In this document: one piece after another, positions 1 to 8,968 of the stretch
How the letters are laid out: each line of letters starts with the position of its first letter
Position numbering within the stretch: the first letter of the stretch is position 1
Source of the DNA: Sediminimonas qiaohouensis DSM 21189
Lineage (GTDB): Bacteria > Pseudomonadota > Alphaproteobacteria > Rhodobacterales > Rhodobacteraceae
NCBI RefSeq assembly: GCF_000423645.1
Contig: NZ_AUIJ01000009.1
Coordinates: 62,001-126,000 of the forward strand
Direction: 5' to 3'
Length of the DNA: 64,000 bases
Made by a program: the position numbers and the translations under genes
Notes under the pieces: model-generated
Database searches by the model: none
What the model was told of the DNA's origin: nothing
The model's input: only the letters and a program-made list of their open reading frames with translations

Positions 1-219
1 GCCGAATCCGAGCGCGCGGAAATCGCCGTGATCGAGGAATTCCTGCCCCGGCAACTGGGCGACAAGGAAATCGCCGAGGCGATCGACAAGGAAATCGCGG
101 CTTGCGGCGCCAGCTCGATCCGCGACATGGGCAAGGTGATGGCAGCGCTCAAGGCGCGGTATACCGGGCAAATGGATTTCGGCGTCGTCGGGCCGATGGT
201 CAAGGACCGCCTGAGCTAA
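1..219 (+). CDS. GatB/YqeY domain protein, C-terminal part (5' truncated by window edge)
   Basis: The frame is open from base 1 to the TAA at 217-219, so only the last 72 residues are visible and the start lies outside the window. The visible part reads EEFLPRQL, then GDKEIAEAID, then a run ending MGKVMAALKARY and VKDRLS. This is the usual C-terminal half of the small YqeY family (about 150 residues), a helical domain shared with the tail of the amidotransferase subunit GatB. YqeY proteins are thought to act in tRNA-dependent amidation or tRNA binding, but their exact role is not settled. The following gene is convergent, and a repeat lies between the two stops. Confidence 0.85.
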   Translation, partial: AESERAEIAVIEEFLPRQLGDKEIAEAIDKEIAACGASSIRDMGKVMAALKARYTGQMDFGVVGPMVKDRLS

Positions 220-243
220 GCCAGCGGCCACCGCGCGCGACAT

Positions 244-345
244 GGGGGCTCTGCCCCCGCCGCCTCCGGCGCCTCCCCCGGGATATTTCAGGCCAGAAGA
301 AATACAAAGAAAGCTCCAAGGGGCTTCTTCTGGCCATAAATATCC
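244..345 (+). repeat. Dispersed CCCCCGG-TATT intergenic repeat, head-to-head pair
   Basis: A short G/C palindrome, GGGGGC-TCTG-CCCC (244-258), is followed by CCCCCGGGATATTT and an AGAAGAAA tail (275-302). A second, inverted copy of the tail (325-345) faces it: 281-301 and the reverse complement of 325-345 differ at only 2 of 21 positions. Related copies lie at 46283-46343 and 61005-61053. This pair sits between two convergent genes, so the long stem could end transcription from both sides. I infer a noncoding repeat; nothing suggests it is translated. Confidence 0.7.
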
Positions 346-399
346 TCGCCGAAGGCATCCGGCGGCCCAGCCTGCGCTGCGCTGTCGGGCTGAGTGCCG

Positions 400-894
400 T
401 CAGGCGCCGCGCGCCGTGCGCAGGGCGTCCGACAGCTCGCCATAAAGCGCCTTGCGCTCGTCCTCGGACAGGAACGCGCCGATTTCCACTTCGCGGCCCT
501 CGCCCTTGAGGGTCAGGTAATGCGCGACCGGGCCACCGGTGGCGTGCAGCGTTGCGCGCGCCCAGTAGCTGTTGCAGTCCCATTCGCGCCGCTGGCCACG
601 CGGTTCGGTGCGCAGCAAGTGGATGTCCTGCGGCCCGATGGTCAGCTCTTCGCGGATGTCGGCATCGCGGTAGGACCGCTCCAGCCCCCACCACAGTCCC
701 GCCACCGCCAGCAGCACGAACGGCAGCAGCCCCCACAGAAGCACCGTGCCCAAAAGCGGGTAAAGCGGCACCGTGATCAGGGCGAATGTCGCAAGGATAA
801 AGGCCGCGAATCCCCGCCGCGGCAGCGAGCGGTGCGGCCAGAGCGTCAGGCGCCGGGTGCCCGTCGTGGGCTGATCTGTCCATTCATAGGGCAT
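400..894 (-). CDS. DUF2244 domain integral membrane protein
   Basis: The protein has 164 residues. A short basic N-terminus is followed by two hydrophobic segments at about residues 28-50 and 52-70, joined by a tight turn. A cytoplasmic-looking C-terminal domain contains the family features WWGLERSYRD and REWDCNSYWAR. This is the DUF2244 family, common in alphaproteobacteria and of unknown biochemical function. In other genomes it often lies near cytochrome oxidase or DNA repair genes; here exonuclease III lies upstream on the same strand, 48 bp away. The ATG at 894 is the only reasonable start. Confidence 0.85.
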   Translation of the reverse strand: MPYEWTDQPTTGTRRLTLWPHRSLPRRGFAAFILATFALITVPLYPLLGTVLLWGLLPFVLLAVAGLWWGLERSYRDADIREELTIGPQDIHLLRTEPRGQRREWDCNSYWARATLHATGGPVAHYLTLKGEGREVEIGAFLSEDERKALYGELSDALRTARGA

Positions 895-942
895 AGGGAT
901 GTTTTAGCGTTGACTGGGCGGCGGGAAAGGGCGCGGGGCCGG

Positions 943-1722
943 TCAGGCGTCGAGCTCGACCCAGATCGGCACGTGATCCGACGGCTTTTCGCGGTCGCGG
1001 ATATCGCGGTCGATCCGGCACTCTGTCAGCAGGTCGGCCGCTTGCGGGCTAAGCAGGATGTGGTCGATGCGTATGCCGTGATCGCGCCGCCACGCGCCGC
1101 CCTGGTAATCCCAGAACGTGTAGTGCCCCGGCCCCAGGGTGCGGGCGCGGAACGCGTCGGTGAAGCCAAGGTTGAGCACCCGGCGGAACGCGTCGCGCGC
1201 CTGCGGCAGGGCCAGCGCATCGTCGGCCCAGGCCTCGGGGTTTTTGGCGTCCTCGTCCTGGGGGATGATGTTGTAATCGCCCGCCATCACCACTGGTTCT
1301 TCGCTGTCCAGAAGGGCGGCGGCGCGATCCTTCAGACGCGCCATCCATGCCAGCTTGTAATCGAACTTGGGCCCCGGCGCGGGGTTGCCGTTGGGCAGGT
1401 AAAGCGCGCACAGGCGCAGCGCGCGGGTCCCGACGACCGTGGCCTCGATCCAGCGGGCCTGCTCGTCCTCGTTATTGCCCGGCAGGCCGCGGCTGATGTC
1501 TTCCAGCGGCAGTTTCGACAGGATCGCAACGCCGTTGAACCCCTTTTGCCCGTGGGTCGCCACGTTGTAACCCATGTCCTCGAAATGCTGGGCGGGAAAG
1601 CCTTCATCGACGGTCTTGATCTCCTGCAGCAGCGCAACATCGGGCTGCGCCTCCTGCAGCCAATCGGTGAGGGCGTTCAAGCGGGCCTTGATCCCGTTGA
1701 TGTTGAATGTGGCGATTTTCAT
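943..1722 (-). CDS. xthA: Exodeoxyribonuclease III (AP endonuclease family 1)
   Basis: A 259-residue Mg-dependent exonuclease/AP endonuclease of base excision repair. It begins MKIATFNINGI, the strand carrying the metal-binding Asn. It has LLQEIKT (metal-binding Glu), AGDYNIIPQDED (catalytic Asp/Asn), RIDHILLS and the C-terminal SDHVPIWVEL His-containing motif, so every signature of the family is present. An ATG nine bases upstream (1731) would add MPP but directly abuts the AGG, whereas the ATG at 1722 has that AGG at normal spacing, so I prefer 1722. The 3' neighbour on the same strand is the DUF2244 gene; no shared regulation is evident. Confidence 0.95.
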   Translation of the reverse strand: MKIATFNINGIKARLNALTDWLQEAQPDVALLQEIKTVDEGFPAQHFEDMGYNVATHGQKGFNGVAILSKLPLEDISRGLPGNNEDEQARWIEATVVGTRALRLCALYLPNGNPAPGPKFDYKLAWMARLKDRAAALLDSEEPVVMAGDYNIIPQDEDAKNPEAWADDALALPQARDAFRRVLNLGFTDAFRARTLGPGHYTFWDYQGGAWRRDHGIRIDHILLSPQAADLLTECRIDRDIRDREKPSDHVPIWVELDA

Positions 1723-1799
1723 GGGCGGCATCCTGTTGTCGCGTGCCCCTTGTTATCGGGCAGGCGTGCGCGACGTGCAACCGCCCCGGCGCTGGCGGG

Positions 1800-2123
1800 T
1801 CAGATCGAGAACGACGTGCCGCAGCCGCAGGAACTGCTGGCGTTGGGGTTGTCGATGGTGAACCGCGCGCCGATCAGTTCTTCGGTGAAATCGATGGTCG
1901 CCCCCGCCAGGAAGGGCATCGAGACGGAATCGACCACCACGCGCTGACCGTCCTTTTCCAGGACCACGTCATCGTCTGCCGGCTGATCCAGCCGGATGTC
2001 GTATTGGAACCCCGAACAGCCCCCGCCCTCGACCGCGACGCGCAGGGCCTGCCCCTGATCGGCGGCGCCAATCTCGCACAATCGAGCATAGGCGCGGTCT
2101 GTCACCTTGGGCGGAAGTTGCAT
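1800..2123 (-). CDS. erpA: A-type iron-sulfur cluster carrier/insertion protein (ErpA/IscA family)
   Basis: A 107-residue HesB/IscA-like protein that carries Fe-S clusters to apoproteins. The three conserved cysteines are present: GGGCSGFQY (about residue 36) and the C-terminal CGCGTSF pair. A strong AGGAG ribosome site precedes the ATG. It lies alone rather than in an isc or suf operon, which favours ErpA over IscA, but the two cannot be separated safely by sequence alone. It is transcribed divergently from the dGTPase gene with about 80 bp between the starts. Confidence 0.88.
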   Translation of the reverse strand: MQLPPKVTDRAYARLCEIGAADQGQALRVAVEGGGCSGFQYDIRLDQPADDDVVLEKDGQRVVVDSVSMPFLAGATIDFTEELIGARFTIDNPNASSSCGCGTSFSI

Positions 2124-2202
2124 GGCTGCTCTCCTGACGGTTTCGCATTTGTCATGAATGGAATATATGAGCGGGGGGTATCAGGGACAAGGATCACCGT
2201 AA

Positions 2203-3369
2203 ATGACTGCGCCGTATGCTGCCGATCCGGCCCTCAGCCGGGGCAGGCTCTATCCCGAAGAGGAAAGCACCTTTCGCACCGCGTTTCAGCGCGATCGCGA
2301 TCGCATCATCCATTCCAGCGCTTTCCGGCGGCTCAAGCACAAGACGCAGGTCTTTGTCGAGCATGAGGGCGATTATTTCCGCACCCGCCTGACCCATTCG
2401 ATCGAGGTCGCGCAGGTAGCGCGCACGATCTCGGGGGCGCTTGGCCTCAATGAAGAACTGACCGAGGCGGTTGCGCTGGCGCATGACCTGGGCCACACGC
2501 CCTTTGGCCATACCGGCGAGGATGCGCTTGCCGCGCGGATGCAGCCCTATGGCGGCTTTGATCACAACGCGCAGGCGATCCGCATCGTCACCGCGCTTGA
2601 GCGGCATTACGCGACGTGGGATGGGCTCAACCTGACATGGGAGACGCTGGAGGGCATCGCCAAGCATAACGGGCCGGTCGAGGCTCCCGTGCCCTGGGCA
2701 CTGGCCGCTTACAATGCGCGCCATGATCTTGAGCTGTCGACCAACGCCAATGCCGAGGCGCAGGTTGCCGCGCTGTCCGATGATATCGCCTACAACAACC
2801 ACGACCTGCATGACGGGCTGCGCGCGGGGCTGTTCACGATGGCCGATATCGCCGAGCTGCCGATGCTGCGCGATTGCTTTGCCGAGGTGGACGCCCGCCA
2901 CCCGAACCTTGAACCGCCGCGCCGCCAGCACGAGGTGTTGCGCCGGTTTTTTGGCATCCTGGTGGGCGACGTGATCGATTGCACGCGAGCGGCGCTGGAC
3001 CGGCTTGACCCGCACTGCGCCGCCGATATCCGCGCCGCGCCCGCGATGGTGGCGCGGTTTTCGCCCGAAATATGGGCCGATCTGAAGGTGGTGCGCGCGT
3101 TTTTGTTCAGACGGATGTACCGCGCGCCTGCGGTGATGGAGATGCGCGCGCGGGTTACCGTCGTGGTGGACGAGCTGTTCACCCTGTTCATGAATGACCC
3201 GGGCCTGATGCCGCCCGAATGGCGCGCGCAGGTCGGCGATGGCACCGGCGCGCAGCCCCTTGCGCGTACGGTCAGCGACTATATCGCCGGCATGACCGAC
3301 CGCTTCGCTCTGGACGAGCACGCGCGCCTGACCGGCAAACCCGCCGCGCTGCCCCGCTCGGGGGTGTGA
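2203..3369 (+). CDS. dgt: Deoxyguanosinetriphosphate triphosphohydrolase-like HD-domain protein
   Basis: A 388-residue HD-domain phosphohydrolase of the dGTPase family, which cleaves dNTPs to deoxynucleoside and tripolyphosphate and so controls pool size. Visible signatures are SSAFRRLKHKTQVF near residue 40, RLTHSIEVAQ (first metal His), AHDLGHTPFGHTGE (the HD pair) and ALSDDIAYNNHDL (distal Asp). Its length suits the shorter dGTPase-like type rather than the E. coli enzyme of about 505 residues. It sits upstream of argS, but 218 bp and a hairpin repeat separate them, so it is probably a separate transcript. Confidence 0.93.
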   Translation: MTAPYAADPALSRGRLYPEEESTFRTAFQRDRDRIIHSSAFRRLKHKTQVFVEHEGDYFRTRLTHSIEVAQVARTISGALGLNEELTEAVALAHDLGHTPFGHTGEDALAARMQPYGGFDHNAQAIRIVTALERHYATWDGLNLTWETLEGIAKHNGPVEAPVPWALAAYNARHDLELSTNANAEAQVAALSDDIAYNNHDLHDGLRAGLFTMADIAELPMLRDCFAEVDARHPNLEPPRRQHEVLRRFFGILVGDVIDCTRAALDRLDPHCAADIRAAPAMVARFSPEIWADLKVVRAFLFRRMYRAPAVMEMRARVTVVVDELFTLFMNDPGLMPPEWRAQVGDGTGAQPLARTVSDYIAGMTDRFALDEHARLTGKPAALPRSGV

Positions 3370-3417
3370 GGCGGGCAGGGCGCTACAAGGCTGGGCGCAA
3401 CATGGCGGATACGCGGC

Positions 3418-3480
3418 CCGCCCGGCGGCACCGCCGGGCGGTGTCGGGCGCGAGCCGGGTCGCGGGGCGATCCGGTGGGG
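3418..3480 (+). repeat. REP-like hairpin repeat, copy 1 (also terminator-like)
   Basis: An 11-bp perfect stem (3418-3428 with 3431-3441) is followed by TCGGGCGCGAGCCGG and a second imperfect stem, CCGGGTCGC / GCGATCCGG (about 3456-3475). The block from GGTGTCGGGCGCGA to CCGGTGG aligns with 9081-9122 at about 85% identity, with paired changes in the stem. It lies 50 bp downstream of the dGTPase stop and may limit read-through into argS, although no T-run follows. Confidence 0.6.
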
Positions 3481-3587
3481 GGAATAGGGTAGGGGGCGCA
3501 CCCATCACACGCCCCGCCCCCGGGCAAGAGGCGTTGACCTTCGCCGCGCGCGTGGTAAACCCGCGCGCAAGCTGAAAGGATACCTTG

Positions 3588-5333
3588 ATGAACCTCTTCA
3601 CCGACATTCGCGCGCTCGTGTTGGACAGCCTCTCGGCCATGATGGACGAGGGCGCGCTGCCTGCGGGGCTGGATACTGGCAACGTCGCGGTCGAGCCGCC
3701 CCGAGATCCCGCGCATGGCGACATGGCCACCAACGCGGCGATGGTTCTGGCCAAGCCCGCCGGTGGCAAGCCCCGCGATATCGCCGAGGCGCTTGCCGCC
3801 CGGCTAAGCGCGGACACCCGTATCGCGCGGGTCGACGTGGCCGGGCCGGGGTTCATCAACATGGCGCTGAGCGATACCGTCTGGCAGGACACCGTGCGCC
3901 ACGCGATCCTGACCGGCCCCGATTTCGGCCGCTCCGACCTTGGCCAGGGCAAGCGCGTGAACGTTGAGTTCGTCAGCGCCAATCCCACCGGGCCGCTGCA
4001 CGTGGGCCACACGCGCGGCGCGGTGTTCGGTGATGCGCTGGCGGCGCTGCTGGATTTCGCGGGCTACGAGGTGACGCGCGAATACTATATCAACGATGGC
4101 GGCGCGCAGGTGGATGTGCTGGCCCGGTCGGTCTACCTGCGGTACCTTGAGGCCAACGGCCAGGAAGTTGCGTTCGAGGATGGCACCTATCCCGGCAATT
4201 ACCTGATCCCGGTGGGCGAGGCGCTGGCCGCGCAATACGGCGACGCGCTGGTCGGCAAACCCGAGGCCGAATGGCTTGACGATCTGCGTGATTTCGCCAC
4301 CGACGCGATGATGCACATGATCCGCGCCGATTTGGCTGCGCTCGGCATCGAGATGGACGTGTTCTTTAGCGAAAAGTCCCTCTACGGCACCGGCCGGATC
4401 GAAGAGGCGATTGAGAACCTGCGCGCGCGCGATCTGATCTATCGTGGCGTTCTGGAGCCGCCCAAGGGCAAGCGCCCCGAGGATTGGGAGCCGCGCGAGC
4501 AAACGCTGTTCCGCTCTACCGCGCATGGCGATGACGTGGATCGCCCGATCATGAAATCCGATGGCGCGTGGACCTATTTCGCCCCCGATATCGCCTACCA
4601 TCACGACAAGATCGAGCGCGGGTTCGATTTGCTGATTGACGTGCTGGGCGCTGATCACGGCGGCTATGTCAAACGACTGAAGGCCGCGGTTTCGGCCCTG
4701 TCGGAGGGGCGCGTGCCACTGGATGTGAAGCTGTGCCAACTGGTCAAGCTGTGGAAGAACGGCGAGCCGTTCAAGATGTCCAAGCGGGCCGGCAATTTCG
4801 TGACCCTGCGCGACGTGGTCGATCAGGTCGGACCCGACGTGACCCGGTTTCACATGCTGACCCGCAAGAATGACGCGCCGCTTGATTTCGACTTTGCCAA
4901 GGTGCTTGAGCAAACCCGGGAAAACCCGGTGTTCTACGTGCAATACGCCCATGCGAGGGTGTGCAGTGCACAGCGCAAGGCGCGCGAGGCGGGGCTGAAC
5001 GTCGATGACGCCGCTCTTGCCGGCGCCGACCTGAGCGGTCTGACCCATCCGTCCGAGCTGGCCGTTGCGCGCAAGCTGGCCGAGTGGCCCCGCATGGTCG
5101 AGATCGCCGGCCGCACCAACGAGCCGCACCGCATCGCCTTCTACCTCTACGACCTTGCCAGCGAGTTCCACAGCTTGTGGAACCGCGGCAACGAAGAGCC
5201 CGCCTTGCGATTCGTCCAAGATGGTGACGAGGCCACAACACGCTCGAAATTGGCGCTGGCCCGCGCCGTGACCGTTGTTATTTCCGCTGGCCTTGGTATT
5301 CTTGGAGTTACGCCGGTGGAAGAAATGCGCTGA
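3588..5333 (+). CDS. argS: Arginyl-tRNA synthetase
   Basis: A 581-residue class I aminoacyl-tRNA synthetase that charges tRNA-Arg. It has the N-terminal Add1 tRNA-recognition domain, the HIGH-type motif [15 protein letters not shown] (about residues 126-140), [13 protein letters not shown] as the KMSKS loop (about residues 394-406), and a C-terminal DALR anticodon-binding domain ending in PVEEMR. Length is normal. The ATG at 3588 has AAAGGA eight bases upstream; the in-frame TTG just before it is not needed. It begins the argS-SPOR-nagZ-scpA-scpB string, in which the last four genes nearly touch or overlap. Confidence 0.97.
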   Translation: MNLFTDIRALVLDSLSAMMDEGALPAGLDTGNVAVEPPRDPAHGDMATNAAMVLAKPAGGKPRDIAEALAARLSADTRIARVDVAGPGFINMALSDTVWQDTVRHAILTGPDFGRSDLGQGKRVNVEFVSANPTGPLHVGHTRGAVFGDALAALLDFAGYEVTREYYINDGGAQVDVLARSVYLRYLEANGQEVAFEDGTYPGNYLIPVGEALAAQYGDALVGKPEAEWLDDLRDFATDAMMHMIRADLAALGIEMDVFFSEKSLYGTGRIEEAIENLRARDLIYRGVLEPPKGKRPEDWEPREQTLFRSTAHGDDVDRPIMKSDGAWTYFAPDIAYHHDKIERGFDLLIDVLGADHGGYVKRLKAAVSALSEGRVPLDVKLCQLVKLWKNGEPFKMSKRAGNFVTLRDVVDQVGPDVTRFHMLTRKNDAPLDFDFAKVLEQTRENPVFYVQYAHARVCSAQRKAREAGLNVDDAALAGADLSGLTHPSELAVARKLAEWPRMVEIAGRTNEPHRIAFYLYDLASEFHSLWNRGNEEPALRFVQDGDEATTRSKLALARAVTVVISAGLGILGVTPVEEMR

Positions 5334-5413
5334 ACATAAGGCGCCAGCCGCCGGCCGGAAGGCAGAGCAGGACGCACCCGGTGCATCACGCATCCGGGCG
5401 CAGAAAGGCGACT

Positions 5414-6355
5414 ATGGCGGATATTCAGGCAACAGGGCGCATTGACGCGCCCCGGGACGGGCAAAGCATCAAGACAGTCGTGAACTGGATCGGGGCAGCG
5501 GTATCGCTGCTGCTGATCGTGGGGGTGTGCACATGGGGCTACCGCCTGCTGGTGCGCGACGTGAGCGGCGTGCCCGTGATCCGCGCGGCCAGCGGGCCGA
5601 TGCGCGTGCAACCCGACGATCCGGGCGGGAAACTTGCGGAAAACATGGGGTTGGCGGTGAACACCGTCGCCGCCGAAGGCGCGGCCGAGGCGCCGGCGGA
5701 CCGCCTTGTTCTGGCGCCGCCGCCGCTGGACCTGACCGAAGAGGACGCCCCGGCGGCCAAGTTGACCGAGGAAAAAGCCGCGCAGCCGCAGGAAACGGCC
5801 ACCGACGAGACCACAGGCGAGACCACCCAAGACGCGGGCATGGAGGCCCTGCTTGCCGAGCTGACCGCCGAGGCAAAGCCGCTGGCGAAAACCGACGAGG
5901 CCGCGCCCGAACCCGCCCCAGAACCGGCCGAGGAAACCGCCGCCGCAGCCGACACTGAAACGGCACCCGAGGTCGCCGATGGCCTGGCCATTTCGCTGCG
6001 CCCGCGCGTGCGGCCCGAACAGGTGGTGGCGCGGCTGGCCTCAACCGACGCGGCGGTCAACCCGGGCAGCGGCCCCGTCGACGTGGACCCGGCCACCATC
6101 GCGCCCGGCACCCGCCTGGTGCAGCTTGGCGCCTTCGACAGCCCCGACGTGGCGCGCAGCGAATGGACCCGCCTGTCGGCGCGGTTCGGCGATTACCTTA
6201 CCGGCAAGAGGCGCGTGATCCAGCGCGCCGAAAGCGGCGGGCGCACCTTCTACCGGCTCAGGGCCATGGGCTTTGCCGACCTGGGGGATGCGCGGCGGTT
6301 CTGCTCGGCCCTGGTGGCCGAGAACGCCGATTGCATCCCGGTCGTCACGCGGTGA
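5414..6355 (+). CDS. SPOR domain-containing cell-division/envelope protein
   Basis: A 313-residue single-pass inner-membrane protein. The cytoplasmic tail is about 28 residues, followed by one membrane segment (about residues 29-47, WIGAAVSLLLIVGV), a long periplasmic linker rich in Ala, Glu, Pro and Thr (about 75-215), and a C-terminal SPOR domain (about 233-313) beginning VQLGAFDSPDVARSEW. SPOR domains bind denuded septal peptidoglycan, so a septal role is inferred. The start is the ATG at 5414 with AGAAAGGCG upstream rather than the GTG at 5381. Its stop overlaps the GTG start of nagZ, so the two are translationally coupled, in keeping with cell-wall function. Confidence 0.85.
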   Translation: MADIQATGRIDAPRDGQSIKTVVNWIGAAVSLLLIVGVCTWGYRLLVRDVSGVPVIRAASGPMRVQPDDPGGKLAENMGLAVNTVAAEGAAEAPADRLVLAPPPLDLTEEDAPAAKLTEEKAAQPQETATDETTGETTQDAGMEALLAELTAEAKPLAKTDEAAPEPAPEPAEETAAAADTETAPEVADGLAISLRPRVRPEQVVARLASTDAAVNPGSGPVDVDPATIAPGTRLVQLGAFDSPDVARSEWTRLSARFGDYLTGKRRVIQRAESGGRTFYRLRAMGFADLGDARRFCSALVAENADCIPVVTR

Positions 6356-7359
6356 GCGCGCCCGGTGCGGTCATCCTCGACCCGCTCGGTCCCCGGCTGA
6401 GCGCGGAGGAGCGCGCGTTTTTTCGCGCCGTGGACCCGTTCGGCTTTATCCTATTCGCCCGCAATATCGAGGACGCCGCGCAACTGCGCGCGCTTTGCGC
6501 CGAGTTGCGCGATTGCGTCGGCCGCGACGCCCCCATCACCATCGATCAGGAAGGGGGCCGTGTGCAGCGCCTGCACCCGCCTCTTGCGCATGACTGGCCC
6601 CCCGCGTTGGACCAGATCGAGCGCGCGGGGCAGGACGCCGGCGTTGCGATGTACCTGCGCGCCCGCATCATTGCGCATGACCTGCGCGTGCTTGGCATCG
6701 ACAGCAATTGCGCCCCGCTGGCCGACGTGATCGGCCCGCGCACGCACCCGTTTTTGCGCAACCGCTGCTACGGCGATGCGCCGGGGCAGGTGGCGCTACT
6801 GGCACGGGCGGTGGCCGATGGGCTGATGGCGGGCGGCGTGCTGCCGGTGCTCAAACACATTCCCGGCCATGGCCGCGCGGTCGTCGATAGTCACGAGACC
6901 CTGCCTATGGTCGACGCGGAGGCCGAGACCCTGCAACAAGTGGATTTTGCCCCGTTCCGCGCCCTGTCGGACCTGCCGATGGCGATGACGGCGCATGTCG
7001 TCTATCGGGCGCTTGACGATCTGCCCGCCACCCTGTCGCCGGTGGTGATGGCGCTTATCCGCGACGATATCGGCTTTGACGGCCTGATCATGAGCGATGA
7101 CATCTCGATGAAAGCGTTGAGCGGCGCGCCCGCCGACCTAGGCCGCGCTGCCCTTGCGGCGGGCTGCGACGTGGTGCTGCACTGCAACGGCGCGTTGGAC
7201 GAGAAACGCGCCGTGGCCGCCGCCGCCGGGCGCCTGTCGGGCGCCGCCCTACGCCGTGCCGAGGCCGTGATTGCCGCCCGCCACACGCCCGATGATGTTG
7301 ACATAAGCGCGCTCACCGCGCAGCTTGAGACGCTTGGCAACGGGCGCAGGCATGGCTGA
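6352..7359 (+). CDS. nagZ: Beta-N-acetylhexosaminidase NagZ
   Basis: A 335-residue cytoplasmic glycoside hydrolase family 3 enzyme that removes GlcNAc from GlcNAc-anhydroMurNAc peptides during wall recycling. It shows TIDQEGGRVQRL, KHIPGHG (residues 168-174), the DSH catalytic loop (179-181) and the nucleophile motif MSDDISM (about 247-253). The GTG at 6352 overlaps the preceding TGA (GTGA), which sets the start; the open frame farther upstream lies inside the SPOR gene. Its end overlaps scpA by eight bases. An induction link to beta-lactam response is known for NagZ elsewhere, but no ampC/ampR is present here. Confidence 0.93.
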   Translation: MSAPGAVILDPLGPRLSAEERAFFRAVDPFGFILFARNIEDAAQLRALCAELRDCVGRDAPITIDQEGGRVQRLHPPLAHDWPPALDQIERAGQDAGVAMYLRARIIAHDLRVLGIDSNCAPLADVIGPRTHPFLRNRCYGDAPGQVALLARAVADGLMAGGVLPVLKHIPGHGRAVVDSHETLPMVDAEAETLQQVDFAPFRALSDLPMAMTAHVVYRALDDLPATLSPVVMALIRDDIGFDGLIMSDDISMKALSGAPADLGRAALAAGCDVVLHCNGALDEKRAVAAAAGRLSGAALRRAEAVIAARHTPDDVDISALTAQLETLGNGRRHG

Positions 7360-8149
7360 CGACACATTCCAGGAGGATACCGCCGAGCAGGCAGAAGGCG
7401 CCGTCGCCGCGCGGCTGGCAGCCGAGGCGTTGATCGTCGATGTCGATGGGTTCGAGGGGCCGCTCGATTTGCTGCTGTCGCTGTCGCGCACGCAAAAGGT
7501 GGACCTGCGCCGCATCTCGATTCTTGAACTGGCGCGCCAGTACCTGACCTTCGTGGAGCGCGCCAAGCAGCTCAGGCTGGAGCTGGCCGCCGATTACCTG
7601 GTGATGGCGGCGTGGCTGGCCTATCTCAAATCGCGCCTCCTGCTGCCTCCCGACCCTGAAGAAGAGGGCCCCTCGGGCGAGGAAATGGCCGCCCACCTCG
7701 CGTTTCAGCTGGAGCGGCTCCAGGCGATGCGCGATGCGGCGGCCAAGCTGATGGCGCGCGACCGGCTGGGCCGCGACATCTTTGCCCGCGGCCTGCCCGA
7801 GGATATGACACGCATCCGCAAGGTGCGCTACACCGCGACGCTGCTGGACTTGATGCAGGGCTATGCGCGGCTGCGCACCCGCGATGAATTTCGCCCCTAC
7901 GTGATGGACCGCGACGCTGTGTTCACCATGGAAGAGGCGCTTGATCGCTTGCGTGGGCTGATCGGCTATTCGGCCGATTGGACGGATATCGCCGGCTTCC
8001 TGCCGGATGGCTGGACAGAAGACCCCTCGCGGCGGCGCTCGGCCACCGCTTCGACCTTTGCCGCCTCGCTGGAACTGGTCAAGGAAGGCAGCGTCGAGCT
8101 ACGCCAGAGCGAAACCTTCGCGCCGATCCAGATGCGCCGCAAGGAGTAG
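7352..8149 (+). CDS. scpA: Segregation and condensation protein A (condensin kleisin)
   Basis: A 265-residue kleisin that joins the SMC heads and ScpB in the bacterial condensin complex. The N-terminal domain contains VDGFEGPLDLLLSLSRTQKVDL, the standard SMC-neck-binding start. The middle has YLVMAAWLAYLKSRLLLP and the C-terminal winged helix spans about residues 190-260. The ATG at 7352 lies inside the end of nagZ, and the frame opened upstream is not conserved protein. scpB begins two bases after its stop, so both subunits are made from one message. The smc gene itself is elsewhere. Confidence 0.94.
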   Translation: MADDTFQEDTAEQAEGAVAARLAAEALIVDVDGFEGPLDLLLSLSRTQKVDLRRISILELARQYLTFVERAKQLRLELAADYLVMAAWLAYLKSRLLLPPDPEEEGPSGEEMAAHLAFQLERLQAMRDAAAKLMARDRLGRDIFARGLPEDMTRIRKVRYTATLLDLMQGYARLRTRDEFRPYVMDRDAVFTMEEALDRLRGLIGYSADWTDIAGFLPDGWTEDPSRRRSATASTFAASLELVKEGSVELRQSETFAPIQMRRKE

Positions 8150-8150
8150 G

Positions 8151-8831
8151 ATGATGAGCGACGAGAATAAGGACACCGAAGAAAACCAAGACACCGGCGA
8201 AAGCCTGTTCGAGGCCCCACCGATCGGCGAGCAGGAGCGCATGGTCGAGGCGATCCTTTTCGCCACCGCCGAGCCGGTCACGGTGGCCGAGCTGACCGAC
8301 AGGATGCCGCATGGCTGCGATCCGGCCGAGGCGCTGGCGCATCTGCGTCGCCGCTACGAGGGGCGCGGCGTGCGGCTGGTCAAGGTAGGCGATGCGTGGG
8401 CGATGCGCACCGCGCCCGATCTGGGCCACCTGATGCACCGCGAAACCGTCGAAACCCGCAAGCTCAGCCGCGCCGCGATCGAGACGCTGGCGATCATCGC
8501 CTATCATCAACCCGTCACCCGCGCCGAGATCGAGGAAATCCGCGGCGTTTCCGTCAGCCGCGGCACCGTCGATCAGTTGATCGAGATGGAATGGATACGC
8601 TTTGGCCGTCGCAAGATGACGCCGGGCCGGCCGGTGACATTCGTCGTGACGCAAGGGTTTCTCGATCACTTCGGCTTGGAAAGTGCCCGCGACTTACCCG
8701 GCCTGAAAGAGCTGCGCGCCGCCGGCCTTCTGGACAACCGCCCGCCACCGGGCAGCCTGCCGCAAATGGGCGAGGGCGAGGATGACGATGAAGAAACCCT
8801 AGAGGGCCAAAGCGAGCTGTTCGAGGATTGA
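8151..8831 (+). CDS. scpB: Segregation and condensation protein B
   Basis: About 226 residues. The protein is two winged-helix domains that dimerise and bind ScpA. Signatures are MVEAILFATAEPVTVAEL near residue 24 and IETLAIIAYHQPVTRAEIEEIRG in the second domain, followed by RGTVDQLIEMEWIRFGR. The acidic C-terminal tail (about 200-226) is typical of Rhodobacterales homologues. The start is one of two adjacent ATGs (8151 or 8154); the upstream open frame overlaps scpA and is spurious. The tatABC genes that often follow scpB in related genomes are absent; a noncoding stretch with repeats follows instead. Confidence 0.93.
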   Translation: MMSDENKDTEENQDTGESLFEAPPIGEQERMVEAILFATAEPVTVAELTDRMPHGCDPAEALAHLRRRYEGRGVRLVKVGDAWAMRTAPDLGHLMHRETVETRKLSRAAIETLAIIAYHQPVTRAEIEEIRGVSVSRGTVDQLIEMEWIRFGRRKMTPGRPVTFVVTQGFLDHFGLESARDLPGLKELRAAGLLDNRPPPGSLPQMGEGEDDDEETLEGQSELFED

Positions 8832-8852
8832 ACAGGTACGCCTCCTGCTTAC

Positions 8853-8897
8853 AAAAAAAGGGCATGCGCGCGCCTTGGGGCGGGCGGGCGCATGCCC
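8853..8897 (-). terminator. Intrinsic terminator (minus-strand polarity) between scpB and tkt
   Basis: A perfect 10-bp stem GGGCATGCGC / GCGCATGCCC (8860-8869 with 8888-8897) is followed, on the minus strand, by seven T (8853-8859). It is a textbook Rho-independent terminator for transcription arriving from tkt, though 420 bp beyond the tkt stop. On the plus strand the stem lies 28 bases after scpB but lacks a T-run. Confidence 0.7.
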
Positions 8898-8968
8898 GGG
8901 CTGCAGAGCGACCCGGGCTGACTCAAAATGATTGAATGGGGGGTGCCATTGAAATGGCCACACCGTCA

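Noticed and set aside
394-1947. Long plus-strand open frame of 517 codons opposite DUF2244 and xthA
   Set aside because: Antisense shadow of genes with strong family signatures; its composition is Arg/Ala/Gly-rich as expected for an opposite-strand frame in GC-rich DNA.
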